From positions 1 through 24,202 of the IMG/VR virus record IMGVR_UViG_3300031963_000908: 24,202 nucleotides of DNA; one strand, 5' to 3'. Of this stretch, positions 1 to 6,657 are shown piece by piece; the stretch's first letter is position 1, and each line of letters begins with the position of its first letter. The stretch comes from a virus. Position numbers and translations under genes: made by a program. The notes below the pieces were generated by a model, which was not told the origin of the DNA, did not search any database, and was given only the letters and a program-made list of their open reading frames with translations.

Positions 1-124
1 TTAAGATAGATGCTTGATAAGCTCGCTTTTCTTCTGGGCTTGCCAAAGCAGAAGGCTCCCAGCCAAACTGACGGCGCGGATCACGCTGAACCCGCTCCAA
101 CATCTCTTGTTCTCTGTTGGCCAT
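1..124 (-). CDS. Partial hypothetical phage protein (5' end only)
   Basis: Direct translation of the minus strand from an ATG at 124 gives 41 codons that stay open to the left edge, so only the N-terminus is in the window. It begins MANREQEMLERVQRDPRRQF and continues with a charged, helical stretch. The start sits 13 bases after the stop of the proline/glycine-rich gene at 137-826, in the same direction and with the same tight packing as the rest of the operon. The plus-strand frame over the same bases has no recognisable content. I do not recognise the family. The short 'RRQFGWEP' stretch suggests a small structural or linker protein, but that is a guess. Confidence 0.6.
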   Translation of the reverse strand, partial: MANREQEMLERVQRDPRRQFGWEPSALASPEEKRAYQASIL

Positions 125-136
125 TGGTTAAATTTA

Positions 137-826
137 TTATCTTGTTCTATTTAGAAAAGACTCCTCACGAACAGGAAATCTTGGAACATTGGCAAATGAT
201 GTTAACGAAGACGTTGTTTCGCGAGGAATCGGAGAAGGAATAGTTTGAGGAATTGCGGGCGTGCTATATGGGGATTCTCCAATGTTTCTCCCAAATCCAG
301 TAAATGCCATAGGACTTTCAGCCGTCATTCCAAGAGATCTGTCTGGAACAATTGGAGGAGGAGTCATTCCTTGTGCTGGTTGCGGGCCACCGCTTGGCAT
401 TGCTGGGGCTTGAGGCAATGACACTGGCTGCTCTTCATTTGTATTCATGCCAATTGATCCAAAAGTTCCAAATGGCTGTGGACGGGGTGCGCGATAAATT
501 GGGCCAAACCCCATCGGATTAATTCCAACCATTTCAACCTTATTGATATCTGTCTGTGCAGGAAGCCCCATCCCGACAAGTTTTTCCATTTCTTGTTTTC
601 TTTCCATGCCAGCCTGTTGATAAGCAAGAGATCCCCTTAATGGAGTTAATCGATCAGGAGCGGTCAAACCACTTAGTTGTCCGCCACCTTGCGGGCTGCG
701 AAACGAATAAATTGCGCTTGGATCTGTTCCAAATCCAGAATACTCACCACGCAAAGCCATTTCTGGCGTTGTGAATTGTGGTAGTGGTGAGTATTGTGGA
801 GCATCGCCCCTTCTTCGTCTTGCCAT
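137..826 (-). CDS. Pro/Gly-rich probable virion protein
   Basis: This encodes a 229-residue protein with a basic N-terminus (MARRRRGD) and very high Pro, Gly, Ser and Gln content. No predicted membrane segment or catalytic motif is visible. The low-complexity central and C-terminal parts (several 'PxPxP' and 'SPIPRE'-type stretches) suggest an extended, largely disordered chain. It follows the probable connector or neck gene at 831-1805 by only a few bases and is followed by another short gene, so all three are probably co-transcribed. By position it may be a minor head, internal or tail-associated protein. That role is inferred from neighbours, because no family is recognised. The start codon is ATG at 826, with no better internal alternative. 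Confidence 0.65.
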   Translation of the reverse strand: MARRRRGDAPQYSPLPQFTTPEMALRGEYSGFGTDPSAIYSFRSPQGGGQLSGLTAPDRLTPLRGSLAYQQAGMERKQEMEKLVGMGLPAQTDINKVEMVGINPMGFGPIYRAPRPQPFGTFGSIGMNTNEEQPVSLPQAPAMPSGGPQPAQGMTPPPIVPDRSLGMTAESPMAFTGFGRNIGESPYSTPAIPQTIPSPIPRETTSSLTSFANVPRFPVREESFLNRTR

Positions 827-830
827 AATA

Positions 831-1805
831 TTAAGTCATGTTTACGAGTCTACGAGTTAGCCAAGGAGCTATTTGCATAACCCCTTCTTGTCCTGCGTTA
901 TACTCTTTTAGTTCTGCGTTGAGAAGTAAAATTGCTCTGTCCATGTAATATTGTCCGCGCTCGACATCGGCTTTTTCTTCGGCGTTCAGAGCCATAAGAC
1001 CTAGCTTGATAGCTTCCAGTGAGTCAGGATAAAGCGGGTCATTGTCGCTAATCGCCCAGCAATGCTTGCGTTTAAAGATACCCTGAACGGCGTCCCAATT
1101 GCGATCCACCAGATAGCGGCGATAGCTTATGGCCCGCTCGCCCGCCTCATACTTGGCCAAGGTGGTTGCCCCAGCCGATAGGGAGATGACGCCCGTGGTA
1201 GGGGTTTTCTCGACAGAATAGATTTCCTTGAATGTCTGCGAGGTGGTTTGGGTTCCGTCTCCAAGGTCAAGACGAATTCCCTCCACTCGTTCTCCATCAA
1301 CTGTAGAATAAATTTTATTCCCATTTGAGTCCTTTCCACGAATCCAGATGTAGCTTCCAGCGCACTCTGTTTCGCTGCTAGATAGGGTAAGTTGGGACGG
1401 CGTCTCAATGTCCCGAAATGTAACAAACCCTTCGCCCATGTCTTGAATCGGGCCGTAGTATTTCTCGTCAGTCTTGCGGATGCCGCGCCCTTGAGGAAGA
1501 TATTGATACCACTCGCTCTGGACAGCTACGGTTTTGTAGCCCGCTTTGCCCGCCCGAATACAGGTCTCTAGATGACGGGGAATGGTGATAAATTTGTTGT
1601 CGTTGGCGTCCTCGTAGGCCGTGATCATCGCTTGCACCAGAGTTCCGACCCATTTACCCTCGCTGATTACACGTTCGCAGAAACGATTAATATTGTTTCG
1701 GAGTTCGGCCTGACCATCAAATCCTTGAAGGTCGGGAGGGTCTGGTTGAGGATGGACGGAGGCTGGCAGTCTCTCGACAGCCAAGCCCATTGTGAGACTC
1801 GACAT
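831..1805 (-). CDS. Probable head-tail connector or tail structural protein
   Basis: I chose the ATG at 1805, giving about 324 residues beginning MSSLTMGLAVERL. The frame stays open to a GTG at 1826, which would add seven residues, and neither start has a clear ribosome-binding site. The N-terminal part carries an acidic-helical region followed by 'FITIPRHLETC' and 'SEWYQYLPQG'. I associate this layout with podovirus connector or tail-tube-like proteins. A middle beta-rich section (GSYIWIRGKDSNGNKIY) looks like a small Ig-like insertion. The C-terminus (ALNAEEKADVERGQYYMDRA) is a long helix followed by a short tail. It sits between a glycosyltransferase and a Pro/Gly-rich protein. The assignment rests on sequence style and context, not on a confirmed family. 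Confidence 0.6.
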   Translation of the reverse strand: MSSLTMGLAVERLPASVHPQPDPPDLQGFDGQAELRNNINRFCERVISEGKWVGTLVQAMITAYEDANDNKFITIPRHLETCIRAGKAGYKTVAVQSEWYQYLPQGRGIRKTDEKYYGPIQDMGEGFVTFRDIETPSQLTLSSSETECAGSYIWIRGKDSNGNKIYSTVDGERVEGIRLDLGDGTQTTSQTFKEIYSVEKTPTTGVISLSAGATTLAKYEAGERAISYRRYLVDRNWDAVQGIFKRKHCWAISDNDPLYPDSLEAIKLGLMALNAEEKADVERGQYYMDRAILLLNAELKEYNAGQEGVMQIAPWLTRRLVNMT

Positions 1806-1852
1806 AATTGGCAAAGAAATTACCACCTTCGCAACAGAAGGTCAATAGCGGA

Positions 1853-2638
1853 TTATTGCTTAAAAAGTAAATCTGCCGAAGCTCCGCTACCCACCCATGG
1901 CAAAAACTGTTTTAGATCTTTAACGGGCCACTCCGTGTTGTTTTGCAGTCTCTCCCAATTCTCGCAAGCATTCTCGTATCCACCTTTGTAGATACGTTGT
2001 TTCTGGGCCACCTGTTGCGGGGTCACCCACGCCATGTGGAGAATTTTGCCAACAGTCATTGATGTCTTGCCGCGATCCAGCAGCTTGCCCTTGTTACCAT
2101 TGAACACGGGGGGTTCGTGACGTTCCATCCAAATCCCCACATTATAGCGCCAAGCCCGAATCCACTCATTCTTTCTATTGCCATAACCATCTGTGGATGT
2201 TGACTTTATGTTAGGCCCAAGCATGTAATCCATCTCAAACTGAGCGGTGTTGGCTTCGGGATTTTTCTCAAACAGATAAAGCAACTCAATCATCTGGTGA
2301 AACGTCCAAAGCTCATCACTATCCATTTGAAGTAATACCCCATCCTTCTTAAATGCGGTCAACGCCGCATTGATCATCTCGTTCTTTCCGCCCCACTCTG
2401 GCTTGAAATTGATAGTGATTCGGGGGTGGGATGCTAGACCCCGAAGGAATTGATGGGTTCCGTCATGGGACACTTTCCCCGCCTGATTCCCCATCCAGCC
2501 CGTATCTTTTACGGGCATAGCCGCACCCTCGGCAATCGACCAATGCCAGTCAATGTCTTTTAGACGGCACAACTCCGCAAACTGCGCCCCGATCCACGGA
2601 GAGCCATCAAGGACAATCGTGAAGATGTTGAGGGTCAC
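1853..2638 (-). CDS. Glycosyltransferase, GT-A / family 2-like
   Basis: This is a probable nucleotide-sugar-dependent glycosyltransferase. The GTG at 2638 is preferred because it gives a GTGA overlap with the upstream stop and a typical start (MTLNIFTIVLDGSPW). A TTG at 2650 is the alternative. The protein is 261 residues. A Rossmann-like first strand (residues 3-10) is followed by a 'GGKNEMINAAL' segment (83-93) and the metal-binding DxD as 'QMDSDE' (D106, D108), a layout known from GT-A enzymes. The C-terminal half is rich in Trp and Tyr and contains 'HMAWVTPQQVAQKQRIY'. There is no signal peptide or membrane helix, so it should be cytoplasmic. Possible targets are the virion, modified DNA bases or host glycans, and the sequence does not decide between them. 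It is unrelated in sequence to the second glycosyltransferase at 9247-10083. Confidence 0.8.
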   Translation of the reverse strand: MTLNIFTIVLDGSPWIGAQFAELCRLKDIDWHWSIAEGAAMPVKDTGWMGNQAGKVSHDGTHQFLRGLASHPRITINFKPEWGGKNEMINAALTAFKKDGVLLQMDSDELWTFHQMIELLYLFEKNPEANTAQFEMDYMLGPNIKSTSTDGYGNRKNEWIRAWRYNVGIWMERHEPPVFNGNKGKLLDRGKTSMTVGKILHMAWVTPQQVAQKQRIYKGGYENACENWERLQNNTEWPVKDLKQFLPWVGSGASADLLFKQ

Positions 2639-2859
2639 AGCCCGTCCCAAAGATCTCCATGACCAAACTCATCTAGATACTCTCCGAAGGTAATCAACTT
2701 GTCTTCGTTGTAGATGTAGTCAAACAAATGGTCTTTAAGATGACCTTCTTCGATCTCAAGATCTTTGCAGAGTTTTTCAAAGTAGACCTCTTGAACCTTG
2801 GATAGTTCGTTGATGAATTCTTTGACCTTGAAGATATTATCGTCAGGATGAGGCTTCAT
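2635..2859 (-). CDS. Small acidic hypothetical protein
   Basis: This encodes a 74-residue, acidic, mostly helical protein (MKPHPDDNIFKVKEFINELS) ending in 'EFGHGDLWDGL'. It has no cysteines in metal-binding spacing and no membrane segment. Its stop overlaps the GTG start of the glycosyltransferase by four bases, so the two are probably translationally coupled. Its ATG lies two bases after the upstream lysine-rich gene. The family is not recognised. Position and coupling make it a real gene, but no function can be assigned. Confidence 0.6.
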   Translation of the reverse strand: MKPHPDDNIFKVKEFINELSKVQEVYFEKLCKDLEIEEGHLKDHLFDYIYNEDKLITFGEYLDEFGHGDLWDGL

Positions 2860-2861
2860 TG

Positions 2862-3092
2862 TCAGCGATATTTTGAAGTTTTCTGTGCAATCTTCTTTGG
2901 CTGTTTGACAAATTGCTTTCCAGCCTTATTGCCCTTGGCCTTGGCTCGATTGGTTGCCGCCTTCTCAGCGGGAGACAATGCGCTCCACGCAGCATCAGGA
3001 AGATAGCGTTTTTTGCCCTTGGACGGCGAACCGTCCGAAGTGCGCCACTTCTGCTCTGTCCATTTCTTGAGTGATTGTTGTGGTTTTTTCAT
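2862..3092 (-). CDS. Lysine-rich small protein, DUF5872-like
   Basis: This encodes 76 residues with about a quarter Lys plus Arg. The layout 'LKKWTEQKWRTSDG' followed by 'KRYLPDAAWSALSPAEKAA' and a C-terminal 'GKQFVKQPKKIAQKTSKYR' matches, from memory, a small uncharacterised family found in phages and giant viruses (DUF5872). A profile search is needed to confirm this. The start overlaps the stop of the endonuclease VII-like gene in an ATGA arrangement. The protein is probably cytoplasmic and possibly bound to nucleic acid because of its charge. It is one of four strongly basic small proteins in this operon (also 3528-3713, 3734-4027 and 5609-5767). Confidence 0.65.
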   Translation of the reverse strand: MKKPQQSLKKWTEQKWRTSDGSPSKGKKRYLPDAAWSALSPAEKAATNRAKAKGNKAGKQFVKQPKKIAQKTSKYR

Positions 3093-3547
3093 AGATTTGA
3101 ATAGCTTCCTTTCTCTTTTAGGTAGTTTGCTGCCCTTGTCAAGACATTGGGACTATCGTGAAACAGACCCAAGGCACGATTGCACTTTTTGCACAGAACG
3201 CCACGAAATTCACCAGTATTGTGGTTATGATCAATTGCGCTTCCCATTAGCTCTATGTGGTTTTTACAAATTGGACAAAGTCCGTTTTGCGCCTCGTATG
3301 CTTCTATTAAAATTTGTGGAGATATTCCGTGCCTCTTGCATCTTTTTACTATCGTCCACTTGTCTCTTTGTCGATATTCCCTGACCCTGTCTTGGTTTTC
3401 TTTTGTCCACCTTAAATGCTCTTTGTAGAGGCAGGAGTTGCAGCGACTTTTAACTAAATGCGACATTGCCCCACCCCGACTTCTGAATTTTGAAATCGGT
3501 TTGGTTTCTTTGCACATTGTGCATTTTTTAGTCCTTGTATCCTCCAC
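3089..3547 (-). CDS. HNH nuclease, phage recombination endonuclease VII-like
   Basis: This is a 152-residue His-Me finger nuclease of the phage endonuclease VII type, a family known for resolving branched DNA and for homing-type HNH enzymes. The catalytic centre reads CPIC (C91, C94), 'AIDHNHNTGEFRG' (D106, H107, H109) and C119-x2-C122 followed by Asn. The paired CxxC motifs form the structural zinc site. A second N-terminal zinc ribbon is visible at C9-x2-C12 and C36-x2-C39, joined by a charged helix. The frame overlaps the upstream gene by 20 bases and the downstream gene by an ATGA. It could be a Holliday-junction resolvase for the phage or a free-standing homing endonuclease that entered between two small genes. 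Confidence 0.88.
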   Translation of the reverse strand: MEDTRTKKCTMCKETKPISKFRSRGGAMSHLVKSRCNSCLYKEHLRWTKENQDRVREYRQRDKWTIVKRCKRHGISPQILIEAYEAQNGLCPICKNHIELMGSAIDHNHNTGEFRGVLCKKCNRALGLFHDSPNVLTRAANYLKEKGSYSNL

Positions 3548-3713
3548 CAGCTTTTTTATATTCTCTAGCTAATAGCTGACTCTTTCTCGCGCCCCATTCG
3601 CCTTTGTCCCCGCCCTTGGTTCCAGCCTTGATCTTTTGGTAAAGGCGCTTACGCATTGCTGGCTTTGTATAGTTGCCAGCAGCATTGACTGTTGATTTGG
3701 ATTTCTTTTTCAT
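3528..3713 (-). CDS. Small basic conserved-type phage protein
   Basis: This encodes 61 residues starting MKKKSKSTVNAAGNYTKPAM and ending 'ARKSQLLAREYKKAGGGYKD'. It is Lys/Arg- and Gly-rich with no hydrophobic segment. Similar short proteins with an 'AGNYTKP...RKRL' start and a 'GGGYK' end are, to my knowledge, common in environmental phage genomes with no known role. The last 20 bases are shared with the endonuclease VII-like gene in another frame. It is preceded by about 20 bases of spacer after the gene at 3734-4027. The very basic character suggests DNA or RNA binding or packaging with the genome, which is inference only. Confidence 0.7.
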   Translation of the reverse strand: MKKKSKSTVNAAGNYTKPAMRKRLYQKIKAGTKGGDKGEWGARKSQLLAREYKKAGGGYKD

Positions 3714-3733
3714 AAGTCGTTGATTTTAAATCA

Positions 3734-4027
3734 CTACCACTTCTCGCGGTTCGCCCAATATGCCGCACTCATTTTGCCCTTTTTAATATTGGAAGCATGG
3801 CGAGCCTTGAATGATTCTCGGCGCTTGCGATAGGACTCTGACTCTCCTTCTTTCTTGGGAGAACCGCTAACTCCCTGTTGGCCAAAACGAATGACCTTGG
3901 TCTTGTCACCCTCTTTAGCCAATACAACATGGCTCTTGGTTGGATGGGACGGTGTGCGCTTTGGCTTGTTGACGCCAGAAAGTCCAAGACGTTTTAGCGT
4001 TGATTGTGTTCTATTTGATTTGCTCAT
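3734..4027 (-). CDS. Basic hypothetical protein, DUF6321-like
   Basis: The frame is open to 4063, but the ATG at 4027 (MSKSNRTQSTLKRLGLSG, 97 residues) is preferred. It leaves only five bases to the stop of the nuclease gene instead of a 31-base overlap. The C-terminal half carries 'VIRFGQQGVSG' and 'RRESFKARHASNIKKGKMSA' followed by 'AYWANREKW'. I associate this pattern with DUF6321 of tailed phages, from memory and not from a search. The protein is strongly basic and has no membrane segment. It lies between the PD-(D/E)XK nuclease and other small basic genes of the same operon. Confidence 0.7.
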   Translation of the reverse strand: MSKSNRTQSTLKRLGLSGVNKPKRTPSHPTKSHVVLAKEGDKTKVIRFGQQGVSGSPKKEGESESYRKRRESFKARHASNIKKGKMSAAYWANREKW

Positions 4028-4032
4028 AGTAA

Positions 4033-4899
4033 TTATTTTTTTAGGTTTCTTCCGTAGTTGCAATAGGCTCTAACACGGCAGTAGTCCGCGCAACGTTTAT
4101 CTTCCCCAAGCCGTTCCTCAACAATACCTCCGATACGCTTGGCATGAGCTTCAGCTTGTAGTCTGTCTTCGTAAGTCCCATTGTTGACCGCTCGCTTTGC
4201 TCTTTTTTTCGGGAGGACGGCATAGAGGTCTGGGACACGCCAGCGTTCGGATTCGGTGCAGATCGGGATCTGGTCATCAGTAAGGTCTTTAGCTTGTTGA
4301 TGGAGGTTAATCCGACTTTTGATATATGCAAATGTTTCTTCGGGCTTCCATGCATCCAGCTTAATTTCTACCACAGGACACTTCGGGTAGTCGGCCTTGA
4401 TCTTCGCATCCCGCAACTTAAAATCTTTCATTACGAGAATGATGGCAGAACGCTTGACTGGATAGCCATTGTGTTCTAGTAGCAGTCGGTTGACCGCCGC
4501 TTGTGCCGTCCACTCAAAACGATCATCACTCATTGCCTTGTAGACACCGCTGACCTTGTAGTCATAGAGGACTTGCTCCTGCTTGTCATAGAGGTCGATC
4601 TGGCCTCCGAGCTTCACGCCGTCCACCGTGAGATAGAGCCTCACTTCGGTTAGATAGCGTTCGGGATTCCTCTTGGCGATCTGCTCCAGAACGTAATGGT
4701 TGGCTGTTCCAAGCATTGTCCACACGCGATCCGAAGCATCTTCTGTAATCGTATCCCCGTGCCGCTTCATTAACTCCCGAATTTTCGGGGGCTGGAAGAG
4801 ACTTGTCGTAGTGATATCAGCCTCCCCCGCCGAATACGAAGACTCGCTCACCAAGTCAACGAACGGCTGGGGCAATCCAAAAATATTACTAACCCTCAC
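4033..4899 (-). CDS. PD-(D/E)XK exonuclease with Fe-S type cysteines (Cas4/RecB-like)
   Basis: This 288-residue protein belongs to the RecB/Cas4-type nuclease superfamily. Visible landmarks are the motif-I region with H68 ('GTANHYVLE'), the catalytic 'GGQIDLYD' (D102), 'LYDYKVSG' (D113, K115) and the Gln of motif IV at 133 ('TAQAAVNRLL'). Four cysteines, C214 and C270-x3-C274-x5-C280, bracket the C-terminal half. That resembles the 4Fe-4S clasp known from Cas4 and AddB nucleases. The expected activity is metal-dependent single- or double-strand DNA exonuclease in the cytoplasm. No CRISPR array or other cas gene is present, so a role in phage recombination or replication is more likely, together with the OB-like and endonuclease VII-like genes. 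Its start overlaps the upstream gene by 11 bases. Confidence 0.85.
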   Translation of the reverse strand: MRVSNIFGLPQPFVDLVSESSYSAGEADITTTSLFQPPKIRELMKRHGDTITEDASDRVWTMLGTANHYVLEQIAKRNPERYLTEVRLYLTVDGVKLGGQIDLYDKQEQVLYDYKVSGVYKAMSDDRFEWTAQAAVNRLLLEHNGYPVKRSAIILVMKDFKLRDAKIKADYPKCPVVEIKLDAWKPEETFAYIKSRINLHQQAKDLTDDQIPICTESERWRVPDLYAVLPKKRAKRAVNNGTYEDRLQAEAHAKRIGGIVEERLGEDKRCADYCRVRAYCNYGRNLKK

Positions 4900-5182
4900 G
4901 AAGCCATTCCTCCTCTTCTTTGATCCATTGGTCTATGTCTTTTTCGGCCTTGTCCAAGCACTCTTCAAACGAATCACCGCCCCAATCATAGTGACGGGCT
5001 GGCCCCAAAACATAGCACGAAAGCTTGATTATCCAAGGGATATTCCCGAAATAGTTTGGGAAGACAATGCTGAACTCGCCCTCATATATTTTGCAATGAG
5101 GCTCCTTCATAAGGTATTCGCGGATGAACGCGAACGTCCGCTCCCGAAGGCGCATGAATCTGTCGATTTGATCTAGTGTCAT
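4889..5182 (-). CDS. Hypothetical phage protein
   Basis: This encodes 97 residues. A charged N-terminal helix (MTLDQIDRFMRLRERTFAFI) is followed by a mixed beta segment with 'YEGEFSIVFPNYFG' and 'CYVLGPARHYDWGGDSF', and then a very acidic C-terminal helix (AEKDIDQWIKEEEEWLREG). There is no membrane helix and no catalytic signature. It overlaps the PD-(D/E)XK nuclease start by 11 bases, which suggests coupled expression. The upstream bases are A-rich (AACAAA) with no clear Shine-Dalgarno site. The family is not recognised. An accessory role to the nuclease is possible from position only. Confidence 0.68.
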   Translation of the reverse strand: MTLDQIDRFMRLRERTFAFIREYLMKEPHCKIYEGEFSIVFPNYFGNIPWIIKLSCYVLGPARHYDWGGDSFEECLDKAEKDIDQWIKEEEEWLREG

Positions 5183-5291
5183 TTTGTTGGTTTTCTAGAG
5201 TCGGAAGCTGCTTCAATAAGAGAAGCACAATAAGCCAAAATAGCATAGTGAATATTATCTCTAGTTCAAAATATTTTGATTTATTGCCCAT
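5082..5291 (-). CDS. Possible small membrane protein (uncertain)
   Basis: This encodes 69 residues from an ATG that overlaps the end of the zinc-ribbon gene (stop at 5281-5283). Residues about 10-27 form a clear hydrophobic segment (IIFTMLFWLIVLLLL), so the product would be a single-pass membrane protein. The last 100 bases are shared, out of frame, with the well-supported 97-residue gene at 4889-5182. It fills an otherwise empty 98-base gap, which favours a real gene. The shared 3' half has no conserved look, so either the C-terminus is unconstrained or the frame is fortuitous. Confidence 0.3.
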   Translation of the reverse strand: MGNKSKYFELEIIFTMLFWLIVLLLLKQLPTLENQQNDTRSNRQIHAPSGADVRVHPRIPYEGASLQNI

Positions 5292-5493
5292 ATACTTTAT
5301 TCAGTTTGTTAATATTTTCCCATGTCTCGCGGAGGTATTCTTGCGGTGTTTTCCCGTAGACCATTCCGCGATCTTCGGTGTAGCCGCATCCGCACCACAT
5401 GACGGAGTCCCACTGCGGAGGATAGCTGCAATAGATTTGCTCTGGCGGCTTTTCGACCATTACTGATCCGCATTTTGGGCAGATGTTGCTCAT
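5281..5493 (-). CDS. Zinc-ribbon microprotein
   Basis: A longer open frame extends to 5724, but its N-terminal part is the out-of-frame shadow of the real gene at 5609-5767. The ATG at 5493 gives 70 residues beginning MSNICPKCGSVMVEKPPEQI. Two cysteine knuckles are present, C5-x2-C8 and a second set in 'VMWCGCGYTEDRG', typical of a zinc ribbon. The C-terminus is a short helix (TPQEYLRETWENINKLNKVYG). No Shine-Dalgarno site precedes the start. Zinc ribbons of this size usually bind nucleic acid or a polymerase or nuclease partner. The actual partner is unknown. Confidence 0.72.
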   Translation of the reverse strand: MSNICPKCGSVMVEKPPEQIYCSYPPQWDSVMWCGCGYTEDRGMVYGKTPQEYLRETWENINKLNKVYGQ

Positions 5494-5608
5494 ATGTGTT
5501 TTGACAGGTGTATGGTTGATTCGTTCAAAAAATGTGCAGTCTCTCCTGCTGTCACGCCATTGTAGCCCACGGTTGCGACCCGCAATGCTGGCTGACGTTG
5601 CCAAAGTG

Positions 5609-5767
5609 TTACTTGCCCTTCTTCTTGCTCTTGCCAGCTTCGCTGAGTGCGATTGCGATGGCCTGTTTGGGATTCTTGACCTTCTGGCCAGAACTGCTTT
5701 TGAGTTTGCCCTTGCCATACTCACGCATGACCTTGCTGATTTTTTTCTCTCCTTTGGATTTCTTCAT
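5609..5767 (-). CDS. Small lysine-rich protein, DUF6496-like
   Basis: This gene is found only by direct translation of the minus strand, because it is shorter than 60 codons. It encodes 52 residues starting MKKSKGEKKISKVMREYGKG, then 'SSSGQKVKNPKQAIAIALSE' and a Lys-rich tail. I recognise this as the pattern of the small DUF6496-type proteins found in many phages and bacteria, recalled from memory. The ATG overlaps the stop of the SWIM-domain gene (ATGA at 5764-5767), so its translation is probably coupled. About 115 bases separate it from the next gene at 5493, and I see no gene in that gap. The high positive charge suggests binding to nucleic acid. The function is unknown. Confidence 0.8.
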   Translation of the reverse strand: MKKSKGEKKISKVMREYGKGKLKSSSGQKVKNPKQAIAIALSEAGKSKKKGK

Positions 5768-6027
5768 ACTACTGCTATTTCTAGTTGGTTGTTGTTTGTT
5801 GACTTCGGCGTTTCGACGCCCAAGAGTTTACAGAGGTATCGGATGTGGAAGCACTCTTTGCGGAAGTGATAGCCTGAACAAGTGCAGGAACATCCTGTGA
5901 CGTCTCCCGCTTCATCGGTAGTGAATTCCACCAAGTAGTAGTCTTCGCGATTAGACCGACTTTGAACGAGGAATGATCCCTTATCATGCGACAGAATTTC
6001 GATGCCGCGCTCTCGTTCATTAGTCAT
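5764..6027 (-). CDS. SWIM-type zinc-finger protein
   Basis: This encodes 87 residues. The motif C46-x-C48 ... C59-x-H61 ('GCSCTCSGYHFRKECFHIRY') fits the SWIM zinc-finger pattern CxCx(n)CxH, known from proteins that bind DNA or mediate interactions, including Rad51-paralogue partners and transposases. The N-terminal half (ILSHDKGSFLVQSRSNREDY followed by a beta strand) resembles the small beta-sheet domain often seen before a SWIM finger. There is no nuclease or helicase domain, so it is a stand-alone SWIM protein. It overlaps the upstream OB-like gene by eight bases and the downstream DUF6496-like gene by an ATGA. That places it in the recombination-type operon together with a PD-(D/E)XK nuclease. 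Confidence 0.8.
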   Translation of the reverse strand: MTNERERGIEILSHDKGSFLVQSRSNREDYYLVEFTTDEAGDVTGCSCTCSGYHFRKECFHIRYLCKLLGVETPKSTNNNQLEIAVV

Positions 6028-6643
6028 TTGCCTGTGGATTATTCAGGGATTCGGCCTTGCTCGCCCCGAAGCCAAGTTGTTCGGGAGTATATGCCGTGAT
6101 TGGCATGGAGGAAATATAGCCCTGCTTATCACCATTGATGAAAAGTGTGGTTGCAATTCCCTGACGATGCTGCTCTGGAAGATTCAATTCCACCGCAATA
6201 TCATTGGCCTTCTTGACACATAGACGCATCAGATTTGCCGCCTGACAGAGGAATTGCTTGGCTTCCTTGTCTGGATGGGCTGGAGCAGTAATAACCTTTT
6301 CTGCGGGCTTTTGGGATGATTGCGGGGCACTTTTGGCCGCTGGCAGGCTGGAAGCTGGAACCCCAGCAGGCTGAATTTCCATGGAGTCGGTCTTTTGCTT
6401 GGAATTACCAGAGGCAATTAGCACTACAGACTTGCCAACATATTGCTGAAACTTCGACGCAATGTCTTTATTCTCAGTAAAATATACATGGGCAGCGCCA
6501 TCCACAATCAATTCGATAACGCACAACGAATTGTTCTTTACCCACTTGGGGGGTGATTTGACGGCTACAAGTTTGGGCCCATTTTTCGCGAGCGTGTAGT
6601 GTGAGAGGACTGGTGCTTTGGGTTGGTTGGATTGATATGCCAT
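6020..6643 (-). CDS. Probable single-stranded-DNA-binding / OB-like protein
   Basis: This 207-residue protein is the first gene of the left minus-strand operon. Residues about 28-80 form a beta-rich stretch ('SLCVIELIVDGAAHVYFTEN', 'VGKSVVLIASGN') with the look of an OB-fold. A Pro/Ala/Ser/Lys-rich linker follows (about 90-125). The C-terminal part (about 130-185) is helical and contains 'LNLPEQHRQGIATTLFI', a layout I have seen in phage proteins annotated as DNA-binding. The function would be to coat or organise single-stranded DNA. This is moderate inference, because no catalytic residue marks it. A promoter-like TTGACA/TATAAC lies directly upstream, leaving a leader of under ten bases and no Shine-Dalgarno site. 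Confidence 0.55.
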   Translation of the reverse strand: MAYQSNQPKAPVLSHYTLAKNGPKLVAVKSPPKWVKNNSLCVIELIVDGAAHVYFTENKDIASKFQQYVGKSVVLIASGNSKQKTDSMEIQPAGVPASSLPAAKSAPQSSQKPAEKVITAPAHPDKEAKQFLCQAANLMRLCVKKANDIAVELNLPEQHRQGIATTLFINGDKQGYISSMPITAYTPEQLGFGASKAESLNNPQAND

Positions 6644-6657
6644 ATAGGTAGATGTTC

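Noticed and set aside
10-243. A 77-codon plus-strand frame at the left edge
   Set aside because: It lies antisense to the ends of two minus-strand genes and has no recognisable content.
3089-3547. An intron or inserted element around the HNH nuclease
   Set aside because: Both neighbouring genes are intact and overlap it by normal gene-end overlaps, with no split gene or inverted repeat.
4033-4899. A CRISPR-Cas locus around the Cas4-like nuclease
   Set aside because: No repeat-spacer array or other cas gene is visible anywhere in the window.
5494-5608. A hairpin GCAG-(6)-CTGC followed by a T-run on the minus strand
   Set aside because: The stem is only four base pairs, too weak to call a terminator. 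No gene is seen in this gap either.
5494-5724. The N-terminal extension of the zinc-ribbon frame (about 77 extra codons)
   Set aside because: It is Arg/Ser/Ala-rich and out of frame over the well-supported DUF6496-like gene at 5609-5767. The ATG at 5493 gives a compact protein.
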